This document shows positions 1-8,522 of a stretch of 64,000 nt of DNA, one piece after another (position 1 is the first letter of the stretch; each line of letters opens with the position of its first letter). This DNA is from Nocardiopsis endophytica (GTDB taxonomy: Bacteria; Actinomycetota; Actinomycetes; Streptosporangiales; Streptosporangiaceae), in NCBI RefSeq assembly GCF_027706725.1, contig NZ_JAQFWQ010000013.1:24000-87999 (forward strand), read 5' to 3'. The notes under the pieces are model-generated. The model saw only the letters and a list, made by a program, of their open reading frames with translations, made no database searches and was not told the origin of the DNA. The translations under genes were made by a program, and so were the position numbers.

Positions 1-254
1 ACTGGAGAGAGTGGTTCACCTCGAGTTACAGCGGCTCGCACGGTGAATGCGTCGAGGTCGCCTACATGGCCTCTGGTTCTCGTTTCCGCACGTCCAGCTA
101 CACCTCTCCTGACGCCAACAACTGCGTCGAGGTCGCTGACGCCCCGGGCGCGAGCGCCGTGCGTGACACCAAGCACCGTGACCTCGGCGCACTGCTCTTC
201 GGCTCCCCCGAGTGGCGCGCCTTCGTCGACGCCGCCAAGCGGGACGCCTTCTAA
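1..254 (+). CDS. Double DUF397 protein, 5' end outside window
   Basis: The frame is open from base 3 and runs through an internal ATG at 66 to the stop at 252-254. It holds two consecutive DUF397 units: an incomplete first one (WFTSSYSG, then ECVEVA) and a complete second one (FRTSSYT, NNCVEVAD, AVRDTKHRDLG, EWRAFVDAAK). DUF397 proteins are small actinomycete proteins usually encoded next to an XRE regulator, as at 61798-62786 here. The partner would lie upstream, outside the window. Starting at the ATG at 66 would cut off the first unit, so I read the gene as partial. Confidence 0.8.
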   Translation, partial: WREWFTSSYSGSHGECVEVAYMASGSRFRTSSYTSPDANNCVEVADAPGASAVRDTKHRDLGALLFGSPEWRAFVDAAKRDAF

Positions 255-323
255 CCCCCGTGCCTCCCCCTCACTCCGTCTCCGTCGCTGATGCGGTCAG
301 CCGCGAGGACGGCCGCCGCCGAT

Positions 324-379
324 GATCTCGGGGGAGTCGGGCTTAAGACGGGCCTCTTTAGCCCGACTTCCCCGAGATC
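324..379. terminator. Bidirectional terminator hairpin
   Basis: Arms of 20 bp at 324-343 and 360-379 pair with one G:T wobble around a 16-nt loop. It lies between the convergent DUF397 gene and the quinone oxidoreductase gene and could end transcription from both sides. Confidence 0.75.
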
Positions 380-405
380 AATACGGGTTCGGGCCGGTGG
401 ATCGG

Positions 406-1176
406 CTAGCGCACCAGGTGGGCGGCGTTCCCGTTCTCGCCGGGGGCCAGCTCCGGGCGCAGGACCAGGTCGTCGTCGTAGTCGCCGCCGTTCTGGGAGC
501 GGAAGGGGATCGGGTCGGTCCGCCAGGCCGCCAGGACGCGCTCGGCCAAGTGCTTGCCCGCGCGCTCGGCGTCCTCGGCCGTGGAGCGGTCGGCACTGTG
601 CACGACCACCGGCGGCAGCACGTCCATGCCCGTGTACCAGAAGGTGCCGTGGTTCAGCGGGAAGAGGATGTCCTCGATGGCCCCGTTGACGCCGCGCGGC
701 CCGATCGAGGTCTCCCGGGCGCCGACGGTGGTCACCGCGAGCGCGCGCCTGCCCGACAGCGGGCCCTCGCCGTAGCGCAGGGCGCGCCCCGTGCCGGGGT
801 CGTACACCCCGTACCCGAACCCCAGGGTGAGGACGCGGTCGAACCATCCCTTGAGGATCGCCGGGACGCCGTACCACCACAGGGGGAACTGGACGATGAC
901 CGTGTCGGCCCACAGCAGCTTCTCCTGCTCGGCGACGATGTCCGGCGCGAGGGTGCCGGACTCCTTGGCGTCCCTGGAGGCCGCGGCCACCCGTAGGCGT
1001 TCGGCGGGGTCGTGGCCGAAGTCGCTGGGGCCCACGACGGGGTTCCACTCCATCGCGTACAGGTCGGACTCGCGGACCGCATGCCCCTCCTCGGCGAGCG
1101 CGCGCAGTGCGGTGTCGCGCAGGGCCCCGTTGAGGGAGCGGGCGTCGGGGTGGGCGAAGACCCAGAGGACGTTCAT
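406..1176 (-). CDS. NAD(P)H dehydrogenase (quinone), flavodoxin-like fold
   Basis: A 256-residue protein of the MdaB/NQO1-like family, which uses FAD and NAD(P)H for two-electron reduction of quinones or electrophiles in the cytosol. The N-terminus NVLWVFAHPDARSLNGAL is the flavin phosphate-binding strand-loop of this family, and FPLWWYGVPAILKGWFDRV near residue 100 is the family signature. The start at 1176 is chosen because AGGAGAG lies 8 nt upstream; a longer open frame reaches 1500 but overlaps the divergent regulator. It is divergent from the GlxA-type regulator at 1292, which is its likely controller. The substrate is not known. Confidence 0.85.
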   Translation of the reverse strand: MNVLWVFAHPDARSLNGALRDTALRALAEEGHAVRESDLYAMEWNPVVGPSDFGHDPAERLRVAAASRDAKESGTLAPDIVAEQEKLLWADTVIVQFPLWWYGVPAILKGWFDRVLTLGFGYGVYDPGTGRALRYGEGPLSGRRALAVTTVGARETSIGPRGVNGAIEDILFPLNHGTFWYTGMDVLPPVVVHSADRSTAEDAERAGKHLAERVLAAWRTDPIPFRSQNGGDYDDDLVLRPELAPGENGNAAHLVR

Positions 1177-1291
1177 CTCGGTGCTCTCCTGGCCGTGTCT
1201 CGAAGCCGTGTCTCGGGAACACACCGATCCTCCGGCCCCGGGGCGCACCCCGGCGAGTGGCCCGTCGGCCGACATGCGCAAGAATCGGGCC

Positions 1292-2263
1292 ATGCACCGT
1301 GTGGCCCTGCTCGTCCGTGACGGCGCGCTTCCCATGGAGACCGGGATCGTGCACCGCGTCTTCGGTGAGGCGCGCTCCGCCGACGGCACTCCGCTGTACT
1401 CCGTCACCACCTGCGCCGTGCGCCCCGGCGTGGTCCGCACCGACGCCGACTTCACCTTCAACGTCGACCACGGTCCCGAGGTCCTGGCCGAGGCCGACAC
1501 CGTCGTGGTGCCCGCCTCCGACGTGGACTACGAACCGCGCGGTGGGCCGCTGGAGGGGGAGCTGGCCGAGGCGTTCGCGCGCATCCCGCCGGGGGCGCGG
1601 TACGCCTCGATCTGCACCGGCTCCTTCGTGCTCGCCGCCGCCGGCCTGCTGGACGGGCGGCGGGCCACCACGCACTGGGCTTCGGCGGGGCTGATGAGGC
1701 GGCTCTACCCGGCCGTGCGCGTGGACCCGGACGTGCTCTACACCGACGAGGGCGACGTGCTCACCGCGGCGGGCGTGGCCGCGGGGATCGACCTGTGCCT
1801 GCACATGGTCCGCCGCGACCACGGGGCGGCGGTCGCGGCCGAGGTCGCCCGCCGCACGGTCGTCCCCCCGCACCGCGACGGCGGCCAGGCGCAGTACATC
1901 GAGCGGCCGGTGCCGCGCCCCGCCCGGGGCGGGGCGACGGCGGCGGCGCGGGCCTGGGCCGAGGCCGACCTGTCCCGGCCCATACGGCTGGCCGAGATGG
2001 CCGAGCGGGCGTCGATGAGCGTGCGCACCTTCACCCGGCGCTTCCGCGCGGAGACCGGCGAGTCGCCCGCGCGCTGGCTGCACCGGCAGCGCCTGGCCTA
2101 CGCGCGCGAGCTGCTGGAGCAGAGCGACCTGCCGGTGGACCGGGTGGCCGAGAAGGCGGGGCTGGGCACGGCGGCCTCGCTGCGGGCGCACATGAACGCC
2201 GACGCCGGGGTGCCGCCCACCGAGTACCGCCGGACCTTCCGGGGGCCTACTCCGCCCCGGTGA
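1292..2263 (+). CDS. GlxA/FtrA-family AraC transcription regulator
   Basis: A 323-residue protein with an N-terminal DJ-1/PfpI (class I glutamine amidotransferase-like) domain and a C-terminal AraC double helix-turn-helix. In the first domain Cys108 sits in the nucleophile-elbow position (YASICTGSFVLAAAG). The second has LAEMAERASMSVRTFTRRFR and ends with PTEYRRTF. ATG 1292 is chosen; an in-frame ATG at 1274 is possible. The gene is divergent from the quinone oxidoreductase (115-bp gap), suggesting local regulation. Its 3' end overlaps the convergent tetR by 17 bp. Confidence 0.88.
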   Translation: MHRVALLVRDGALPMETGIVHRVFGEARSADGTPLYSVTTCAVRPGVVRTDADFTFNVDHGPEVLAEADTVVVPASDVDYEPRGGPLEGELAEAFARIPPGARYASICTGSFVLAAAGLLDGRRATTHWASAGLMRRLYPAVRVDPDVLYTDEGDVLTAAGVAAGIDLCLHMVRRDHGAAVAAEVARRTVVPPHRDGGQAQYIERPVPRPARGGATAAARAWAEADLSRPIRLAEMAERASMSVRTFTRRFRAETGESPARWLHRQRLAYARELLEQSDLPVDRVAEKAGLGTAASLRAHMNADAGVPPTEYRRTFRGPTPPR

Positions 2264-2816
2264 GGCGGCGCAGGGCCGCCATCAGGGCGTCGGTGTCGGG
2301 CAGGGCGTCCGGGTCGATCAGGGCCTGGAGGATGACGCCGGAGAACAGCGCGTAGGCGGCGCTGCCCAGCGCGCGGCCCTGGGGGGTGTCCTCGGAGCCG
2401 GGGTCGAGCAGCCGCGCGAACTCCCGGTGGGCCTCCTTGTAGGCCGCGGCGAGCGCCGAGCGCAGGTCGTCGGAGAACTGCGCCTCGGCGTAGGCCTGGA
2501 CGGTCGCGAGCAGCAGGTCCCGGTCCTCGGGCAGGCTCGCGCGCAGCCGGTTCAGCAGCGCGGCCAGCCGCGTCTGGGGGTCGGGCGCCCGCACCGCCTC
2601 CAGCGCCTCGGCGACGGTGTCGCCCCACTCGCTGGCCGCCGAGATGACCGCGGCGTGCATCAGCGCGTCCTTCGAGCCGTAGTGGTAGCCGATGGAGGCC
2701 AGGTGCGCGCCGGAGGCGGCGGCGATGTCGCGCGCCGTGGTGTGCGCGTATCCCTTCTCCACCAGGCATTTCTTGGCGCCTTCGAGCAGGTCGTCGCGGT
2801 GGTTCATGGCGGGCAT
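2247..2816 (-). CDS. TetR-family repressor of adjacent MFS pump
   Basis: 189 residues. The N-terminal TetR DNA-binding domain shows ARDIAAASGAHLASIGYHYGSKDALMHAAV; the rest is a ligand-binding helical domain. ATG 2816 is chosen because AAGGAG lies 9 nt upstream; ATG 2807 is the alternative. It is divergent from the MFS exporter at 2883, and the 66-bp gap carries two identical palindromic sites, one over the pump's -10 box. Repression of the pump and autorepression are the natural inference. Confidence 0.9.
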   Translation of the reverse strand: MPAMNHRDDLLEGAKKCLVEKGYAHTTARDIAAASGAHLASIGYHYGSKDALMHAAVISAASEWGDTVAEALEAVRAPDPQTRLAALLNRLRASLPEDRDLLLATVQAYAEAQFSDDLRSALAAAYKEAHREFARLLDPGSEDTPQGRALGSAAYALFSGVILQALIDPDALPDTDALMAALRRLTGAE

Positions 2817-2828
2817 CCTACCGCGCTC

Positions 2829-2872
2829 CTTTGACGTACGTACATATTGACGGGCGTCTTTGACGTACGTAC
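2829..2872. promoter_or_regulatory. Twin TetR operators (two 15-bp copies)
   Basis: The 15-bp sequence CTTTGACGTACGTAC occurs at 2829-2843 and at 2858-2872, with start points 29 bp apart. Each copy has the palindromic core GTACGTAC. The second overlaps the -10 region of the MFS promoter; the first lies next to the ribosome binding site side of tetR. This placement fits shared repression by the TetR protein. Confidence 0.7.
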
Positions 2873-2875
2873 GAT
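2847..2875 (+). promoter_or_regulatory. Promoter of the MFS gene, probably leaderless
   Basis: TTGACG at 2847-2852 and TACGAT at 2870-2875 are separated by exactly 17 bp. The ATG follows at 2883, 7 nt after the -10 box, with no Shine-Dalgarno sequence between. This is the arrangement of leaderless actinobacterial mRNAs. Confidence 0.65.
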
Positions 2876-2882
2876 CCGAGCC

Positions 2883-4400
2883 ATGGAGACGACACGCGCC
2901 ACCCCGACCGCCGAAGAGGACCCGCCCCGCGCCGGCGCCCGCGCCTGGGCCGGGCTGGCCGTCCTGCTGCTGCCCGCCCTGCTGGTGTCGATGGACATCA
3001 CGGTGCTGTTCGTGGCGGCGCCCGCGCTGGCCGCCGCGCTCGACCCCACCGCCGCGCAATGGCTGTGGATGATGGACGTCTACGGGTTCGTCATGGCGTC
3101 CCTGCTGATCGCCATGGGCGGGCTGGGCGACCGGTTCGGCCGCCGCCGTCTGCTGCTGGCCGGGGGCGCCGCCTTCGGCGCGGCCTCCGCGCTGGTCGCC
3201 TTCGCCCCCACCGCCGAGCTGCTCATCGCCGGGCGCGTGCTGCTGGGGATCGGCGCGGCCACCCTCGCCCCCTCCACGCTGGCCCTGATCTGCGGGCTCT
3301 TCGCGCACCCCGGACAGCGCCGCGCGGCGGTGGGCGCCTGGACGGCCGCCTTCAGCGGCGGCGCCGTGGCCGGGCCCGTCAGCGGCGGCCTGCTGCTGGA
3401 GCACTTCTGGTGGGGGTCGGTCTTCCTGATCAACGTGCCGGTGATGGTGCTGCTGCTGGTCGCGGCGCCGCTGCTGGTCCCCGAGTCCCGGGCGCCCGAG
3501 GGCGGGGCCTTCGACCTGCCGGGGGCGCTGCTGTCGCTGGCGGCGCTGCTGGGCCTGGTCTTCGCGGTCAAGCACGCCGCCGAATACGGAATGGACGCCC
3601 CCGCCTGGCTCGCCCTGGCCGTCGGCCTGGCCGGCGGGGCGCTGTTCGTGCTGCGCCAGCGGCGGGCCGCGCACCCGCTGATCGACCTGGGCCTGTTCGG
3701 CAACCCCGCGTTCAGCGCGGCCGTCGCCGCCAACGCGTCGGTCGCGCTGGCCGCCGCCGGGATGGGCTTCCTGGCCTTCACCTACCTGCAAGTGGTGCAC
3801 GGCCTGAGCCCCTTCCAGGCGGCGCTGTGGGCGCTGCCCACCTTCCTCGGCACCGTCGTCGGCGTGGCCGTGGCGGGGGCGCTGGTCCGGCGGGTGCCGC
3901 GCGGGGCGGTGATCGCCACGGGCCTGGCCGTCAGCGCGCTCGGGTTCGCCGCGATCGGGACGGTGGGGCCCACCTCGCCGGTACCGCTGTTCATCGGCGC
4001 CTACATCGTGGTCACCCTGGGCGTGGGGGCGGTGGGCTCGCTGGCCAACGACCTGGTGCTGGGATCGGCGCCGCGCGAGCGGGCGGGGGCGGCGTCCGGG
4101 GTGGCGGAGACCGCCGTCGAGCTGGGCAACGCACTGGGCATCGCGGTCCTGGGCACCATCGCGGCCACGGTGTACCGGGAGACGATGCGCGACGAGGCCT
4201 CGGCGGCCGCGGACGGGGCGGCCGGTCAGACGGTCGCCGCGGCCGCCGAGCAGGCGGCGGCGATGGGCGGGGAAGGCACCGCCCTGCTCGACACCGCCTT
4301 CGCGGCGTTCACCGAGGGCATGAACGCCGCGGCCCTGACGGGGGCGGGGGTGATGGCGGCGGTCGCGGTGTTCGCGGCCCTCGCCCTGCGGGGGAGGTGA
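2883..4400 (+). CDS. MFS drug exporter, DHA2 (EmrB/QacA) type
   Basis: 505 residues with about 14 hydrophobic segments, the DHA2 topology. Motif A appears as GDRFGRRR after the second segment, and PVSGGLLLEHFWWGSVFLINVP is the typical motif C region. It should be a proton-driven efflux pump for toxic or secondary compounds. The start at 2883 matches the promoter, which ends 7 nt upstream; an in-frame start at 2847 would lie inside the promoter. Controlled by the divergent TetR. Confidence 0.9.
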   Translation: METTRATPTAEEDPPRAGARAWAGLAVLLLPALLVSMDITVLFVAAPALAAALDPTAAQWLWMMDVYGFVMASLLIAMGGLGDRFGRRRLLLAGGAAFGAASALVAFAPTAELLIAGRVLLGIGAATLAPSTLALICGLFAHPGQRRAAVGAWTAAFSGGAVAGPVSGGLLLEHFWWGSVFLINVPVMVLLLVAAPLLVPESRAPEGGAFDLPGALLSLAALLGLVFAVKHAAEYGMDAPAWLALAVGLAGGALFVLRQRRAAHPLIDLGLFGNPAFSAAVAANASVALAAAGMGFLAFTYLQVVHGLSPFQAALWALPTFLGTVVGVAVAGALVRRVPRGAVIATGLAVSALGFAAIGTVGPTSPVPLFIGAYIVVTLGVGAVGSLANDLVLGSAPRERAGAASGVAETAVELGNALGIAVLGTIAATVYRETMRDEASAAADGAAGQTVAAAAEQAAAMGGEGTALLDTAFAAFTEGMNAAALTGAGVMAAVAVFAALALRGR

Positions 4401-4518
4401 GGCGCTTGCTCCTCAGGTAGCAGACCGGTTGGGCACCCGCGCACGATGTGCCCGGACCCCCTGCTCCGCGAGGCTCGTCACGGCCATCGACGAACCGGAG
4501 CGGAGCAGGAGAGAAGCG

Positions 4519-6489
4519 ATGCCCCCCGTACCGACCCCCCGTACACGCCCGGCGGCGAAGGGCCTGGCCGCCCTCGCCGCCGCGGCCCTTCTCGCGGCTG
4601 GGCCCGTCCCCGCCGCCGCGGACGCCGGCACCGCCACGACCGCCGCCCCCGAGCTCACCGCCGCCGACGTCGACGCCTGGCTCGACGACGTGGTGCCGGA
4701 GTCGCTGCAGGGGGCCGGGGTCCCCGGCGCGGCGGTCAGCGTCGTCGCCGACGGCGAGCTCCTCACCGCCCGCGGCTACGGCGAGGCCCGCACCGGGGCC
4801 GACGGCGGACGCGTGGTCCCCGTCGACCCCGAGGAGACGCTCTTCCGGCCGGGGTCGGTCTCCAAGCTGTTCACCGCGACCGCCGTGATGCGGCTGGTCG
4901 AGGAGGGAGAGGTGGACCTGGACACCGACGTGCGGGAGTACCTGGACTTCGACCTGCCCACCCGCTTCGATGAACCGGTCACCCTGCGCCACCTGCTCTC
5001 GCACACCGCCGGCTTCGAGGACCGGTTCGCCGGGATGATGCTCCCCGAGGGCCAGGAGCCCGACCTGCGCGCCCACCTGTCCACCGACCCGCCCGAGCAG
5101 GTCTACGAGCCCGGCACGGTGCCCTCCTACTCCAACTACGGCAACGCCCTGGCCGGGTACGTCGTGGAGAACGTCAGCGGCACCGCCTTCGAGGACTACG
5201 TCGCCCGGGAGGTCCTGGAACCGCTGGGCATGGACTCCTCCACCTTCGAGCAGCCCCTCCCGGGCGCGCTCGAAGAGCGCATGGCGGGCGGATACGCCGA
5301 CGCCTCGGCTCCGGCGGAGCCCTTCGAGACCATCGCCGACGTGCCCGCGGGCGGGATGACCACCTCGGCGACCGACATGGCGCGGTTCATGCTCGCGCAG
5401 CTGGACGCGCTGGAGCCGGGCCGCAACGTTCTGGAGCCGCGGACGCTGGAGCTCATGCAATCGCCGGCCCTGGACGAGTCGTCCCTGGGCGCCCTGGCCG
5501 AAGGGCCGCGCATGACGCTGGGCCTCTTCGAGGAGGACCGCAACGGCCGCCGCGTCCTCGGGCACGGCGGCGACACCGCCGTCTTCCATTCGCACCTGAC
5601 GCTCTACCCCGACGACGGAGTCGGCATCTTCGTCGCCCTCAACGGCGGGGACGCCCTCACCTCCATGGAGGTGCGCGACGCGCTCCGGTCCGGCTTCGCC
5701 GACCGCTACCTCCCGGCCGAGGACGCGCAGGAGGCCGCCGTCGAGCCGACCGCCGCCGAGCACGCACAGATGGCGGCGGGTACCTATGAGACGTCGCAGG
5801 TCCCGCACAGCACCTTCATGAACGCCATGAGCCCGCTGGGCGCCCAGACGCGCATCACCGCCCGCGAGGACGGCACCATCCTGCTCACCCCGAGCCCGGA
5901 CACCATGACCCCTGTGGCCTACGAGGAGGTCGCCCCGTGGGTGTGGCAGGAGGTCGACGGTCAGCGCAGGATCGCCATGCGCGTAGAGGACGGCCGTGTG
6001 GAGGCGATCGGCTACAACAGCGCCTTCACACTGCTGCCGGTCGCGGCCCACCGGGACTCCGCGCTGACCCTCCCGGTGCTGGCGGCCTCGGCGGCCGTCC
6101 TCCTCGCCGCCGCAGTGTCCTGGCCGGTCGGGGCAGTGCTGCGGCGCCGCTCCGGGCGGCCCGCCCGGGACCGCGCCGGGCGCACGGCCCGGGTGCTGAC
6201 CCGGATCGGCGCCGGGAGCGCACTGGTCGCCCTCGGCGGGTGGACGGCGGCCTTCCTCCAGGTCATGACGTTCGCCCCGATGGCGCAGGACACGCTGAGG
6301 GCGGTCCTCGTGGCGCAGCTCATCGGCGTCGCCGGCGTCGTCCCCGCGGCGGTCGTGCTCGTCGGCGACGTCCGCCGCAGGGCCGGGTGGAAGCGGTGCC
6401 TGGGCAGCGCCCTCGTGCTGCTCGCCCTGGCCGGGACCGCCTTCTTCGCGGCCGCCCACAGCATGCTCTCCTTCGACCTGACCTACTGA
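4519..6489 (+). CDS. Secreted/membrane-anchored class C beta-lactamase-like serine hydrolase
   Basis: 656 residues. An N-terminal signal peptide (GLAALAAAALLAAGPVPAAA) precedes a beta-lactamase/D-Ala-D-Ala peptidase-fold domain with the three catalytic motifs: SxxK (S113-V-S-K116), YxN (Y204-S-N206) and HGGD at 349-352 in the KTG position. The C-terminal 170 residues hold four hydrophobic helices, so the catalytic domain is probably held outside the cell. The start is ATG 4519 after AGGAGAG. It could act on peptidoglycan peptides or as an esterase. A histidine kinase gene starts within 6-24 bp downstream, suggesting co-transcription. Confidence 0.85.
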   Translation: MPPVPTPRTRPAAKGLAALAAAALLAAGPVPAAADAGTATTAAPELTAADVDAWLDDVVPESLQGAGVPGAAVSVVADGELLTARGYGEARTGADGGRVVPVDPEETLFRPGSVSKLFTATAVMRLVEEGEVDLDTDVREYLDFDLPTRFDEPVTLRHLLSHTAGFEDRFAGMMLPEGQEPDLRAHLSTDPPEQVYEPGTVPSYSNYGNALAGYVVENVSGTAFEDYVAREVLEPLGMDSSTFEQPLPGALEERMAGGYADASAPAEPFETIADVPAGGMTTSATDMARFMLAQLDALEPGRNVLEPRTLELMQSPALDESSLGALAEGPRMTLGLFEEDRNGRRVLGHGGDTAVFHSHLTLYPDDGVGIFVALNGGDALTSMEVRDALRSGFADRYLPAEDAQEAAVEPTAAEHAQMAAGTYETSQVPHSTFMNAMSPLGAQTRITAREDGTILLTPSPDTMTPVAYEEVAPWVWQEVDGQRRIAMRVEDGRVEAIGYNSAFTLLPVAAHRDSALTLPVLAASAAVLLAAAVSWPVGAVLRRRSGRPARDRAGRTARVLTRIGAGSALVALGGWTAAFLQVMTFAPMAQDTLRAVLVAQLIGVAGVVPAAVVLVGDVRRRAGWKRCLGSALVLLALAGTAFFAAAHSMLSFDLTY

Positions 6490-6494
6490 CAGGA

Positions 6495-7859
6495 ATGCGA
6501 CGGCGACACGGCATGATGCCTTCCGTGACCGATGCGCCCCCCGCGCCCCGCCCCCGCGCCTTCGTCCTCCTGGACGACGGACTCGACCGCCTCGGGCTCA
6601 GGACGCCCTTCTCCCGCGACTGCGCCCTGGCCGTGGCGATGGCGGCCGTCTCCACCGGACTGCTCTGGGTCTTCTCCGGCGTGCTGGAGAACCGGGAGGG
6701 CGTCCACCTGTCCCCGGCGGCCACGGCCCTGCTCGCGCTCCTGGTGTACGGGCAGTCCCTCATGCTGTGCCTGCGGCGCACGCGCCCGGTCCTGTGCGTG
6801 GGCGTGGTGGCGTTCACGCACGTGGGGGTCATGTCCCTGATGCCCCCGCACGTGACCGCCCAGGGGCTCGCCCCGTTCATCGCCGCCTACACCTGCGGTG
6901 CCCACCTGCCCGCCCGCCGGGCGGTCAGGGTCGTTGCCACCGTGACCGCGGCCACGGCACTGGCCGGAACCCTCGTCACAGGACGCCTCCTGGAGGCCCT
7001 GATCGGGGACCGGGCCGTCCCCGTCGCCTTTCCCAGGACCCCGGAGGGCCTCCCGGTCGTGGCGGCCGGCCTGCTCGCCGTGGCCGTCGCCATGTACGGG
7101 GGATCGGCGTTCATCGGCTACGTCGTGGCGACCCGGCGCGACTACACCGAGCTGGTACGCCTCCGGGCGGCCGAGGCCGTCCAGCGGCAGGAGGAGAAGG
7201 CGGCGAACGCGGTCATGGCCGAACGCGCGCGCATGGCCAGGGAACTGCACGACATCGCCGCCCACCACCTGTCGGGGATGGTGGTGCAGGCCGGAGCGGC
7301 CGAACGCCTGGTGGGCCGCGACGACCAGGCGGCGCGGGAGGCGGTGTGCTGGATCCGGACGCAGGGCAAGGAGACGCTGGACGGCCTGCGCCTGGCCGTG
7401 GGTGCGCTGCGCGACCCGGGGGAGGAGGCGCCGTCGGAGGCGGGGGCGCCCGTCCCCGGGGCGGACGCCGTCGAGCGGCTCGTCCGGGCCGAGCGCGCCC
7501 TGGGGGCGCAGGTCGGCTTCGCCGTCGAGGGTGAACGCCGCGAACTGCCTCCGGTCGCCGACGTGACCGTCTACCGGGTGGCCCAGGAGGCGCTCGCCAA
7601 CGCGCGGGACCACGCGCCCGGGGCGCGTGTGGACGTCCTGCTGCACTACACCGAGGCGCGGGTCGCGGTCCAGGTGGAGAACGCGGAGCCGGAGCCGGGG
7701 CCGCACGGTGGCGGCCGGGGATCCGAGGTGCCGGAGGGCGTCCCGCGCGGAATGGGGCTGATCGGAATGAGGGAGCGGGCGCAGGTGGTCGGGGGCGTGC
7801 TGGAGGCCGGGCCGGCGCCCGGCGGAGGCTGGCGGGTCCGGCTGGAGGTGCCGCGGTGA
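6495..7859 (+). CDS. NarL-type sensor histidine kinase
   Basis: About 454 residues. Several N-terminal membrane helices are followed by a HisKA_3 dimerization helix with RMARELHDIAAHHLSGMV, in which His252 is the phosphorylated residue, and by a HATPase_c domain ending with GMGLIGMRERA. The start is uncertain: AGGA abuts the ATG at 6495, and in-frame ATGs at 6513 and 6516 are alternatives. The stop overlaps the response regulator start by 4 nt (GTGA). The preceding hydrolase gene may belong to the same transcript and the same envelope response. Confidence 0.85.
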   Translation: MRRRHGMMPSVTDAPPAPRPRAFVLLDDGLDRLGLRTPFSRDCALAVAMAAVSTGLLWVFSGVLENREGVHLSPAATALLALLVYGQSLMLCLRRTRPVLCVGVVAFTHVGVMSLMPPHVTAQGLAPFIAAYTCGAHLPARRAVRVVATVTAATALAGTLVTGRLLEALIGDRAVPVAFPRTPEGLPVVAAGLLAVAVAMYGGSAFIGYVVATRRDYTELVRLRAAEAVQRQEEKAANAVMAERARMARELHDIAAHHLSGMVVQAGAAERLVGRDDQAAREAVCWIRTQGKETLDGLRLAVGALRDPGEEAPSEAGAPVPGADAVERLVRAERALGAQVGFAVEGERRELPPVADVTVYRVAQEALANARDHAPGARVDVLLHYTEARVAVQVENAEPEPGPHGGGRGSEVPEGVPRGMGLIGMRERAQVVGGVLEAGPAPGGGWRVRLEVPR

Positions 7860-8509
7860 TCAGGGTGCTGCTGGTGGACGATCAGAAGGTGGTCCGTGCC
7901 GGGTTCCGTGTGATCCTGGACCTGGCCGAGGGCATCGAGGTGGTCGGCGAGTGCGGCGACGGTCCGGAGGCCGTCCGGCAGGCCGCGCTGCTCCGGCCGG
8001 ACGTGGTCTGCATGGACGTGCGGATGCCGGGCGGGGACGGCCTGGCGGCCACCCGCGAGATCCTCGCCGCCGCTCCGGAGGATCCCCCCGAGATCCTCAT
8101 CGTCACCACGTTCGACCTGGACGAGTACGTGTTCGGCGCGCTGGAGGCGGGCGCCGCCGGGTTCGTCCTCAAGGACACCGACCCCGACGACCTGGTCGGG
8201 GCGGTGCGCCGGCTGGCCGGCGGCTACGGCCTGGTGGACCAGGCGGTCACCCGCCGGGTGATGGCCGAGTTCGCCCGCCGCCGCGCCCCCGCGGCCCCGG
8301 ACGCGGGGGCGGCGGCCGCGCTCACCGCCCGGGAGACCGAGATCGTGCGCCTGCTCGCCCAGGGCATGTCCAACGCCGAGATCGGTGAGGCGCTGTTCAT
8401 CGAGACCACCACGGTCAAGTCGCACCTGGGCCGGGCCATGTCCAAGATCGGTACCCGGGACCGGGTGCAGACGGTGGTCTGGGCCTACAAGAACGGGGTG
8501 GCACGGTGA
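7856..8509 (+). CDS. NarL/LuxR-family response regulator
   Basis: 217 residues. A receiver domain has the phosphoacceptor Asp54 in VVCMDVRMPGGDG and the conserved TTFD and LKDTD motifs. A C-terminal LuxR helix-turn-helix shows LTARETEIVRLLAQGMSNAEIGEALF. Translation is coupled to the kinase by the GTGA overlap, so the two form a cognate pair. It converges on the alpha/beta hydrolase, with only 13 bp between the stops. Confidence 0.92.
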   Translation: MIRVLLVDDQKVVRAGFRVILDLAEGIEVVGECGDGPEAVRQAALLRPDVVCMDVRMPGGDGLAATREILAAAPEDPPEILIVTTFDLDEYVFGALEAGAAGFVLKDTDPDDLVGAVRRLAGGYGLVDQAVTRRVMAEFARRRAPAAPDAGAAAALTARETEIVRLLAQGMSNAEIGEALFIETTTVKSHLGRAMSKIGTRDRVQTVVWAYKNGVAR

Positions 8510-8522
8510 CGCGGCGCCGCCT

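Noticed and set aside
251..2191. 646-residue minus-strand frame
   Set aside because: Pro/Arg/Gly-rich composition, antisense to the GlxA regulator and out of frame with the quinone oxidoreductase; a shadow of high-GC coding.
4309..6459. 716-residue minus-strand frame
   Set aside because: Antisense to the serine hydrolase, which has clear catalytic motifs and a signal peptide.
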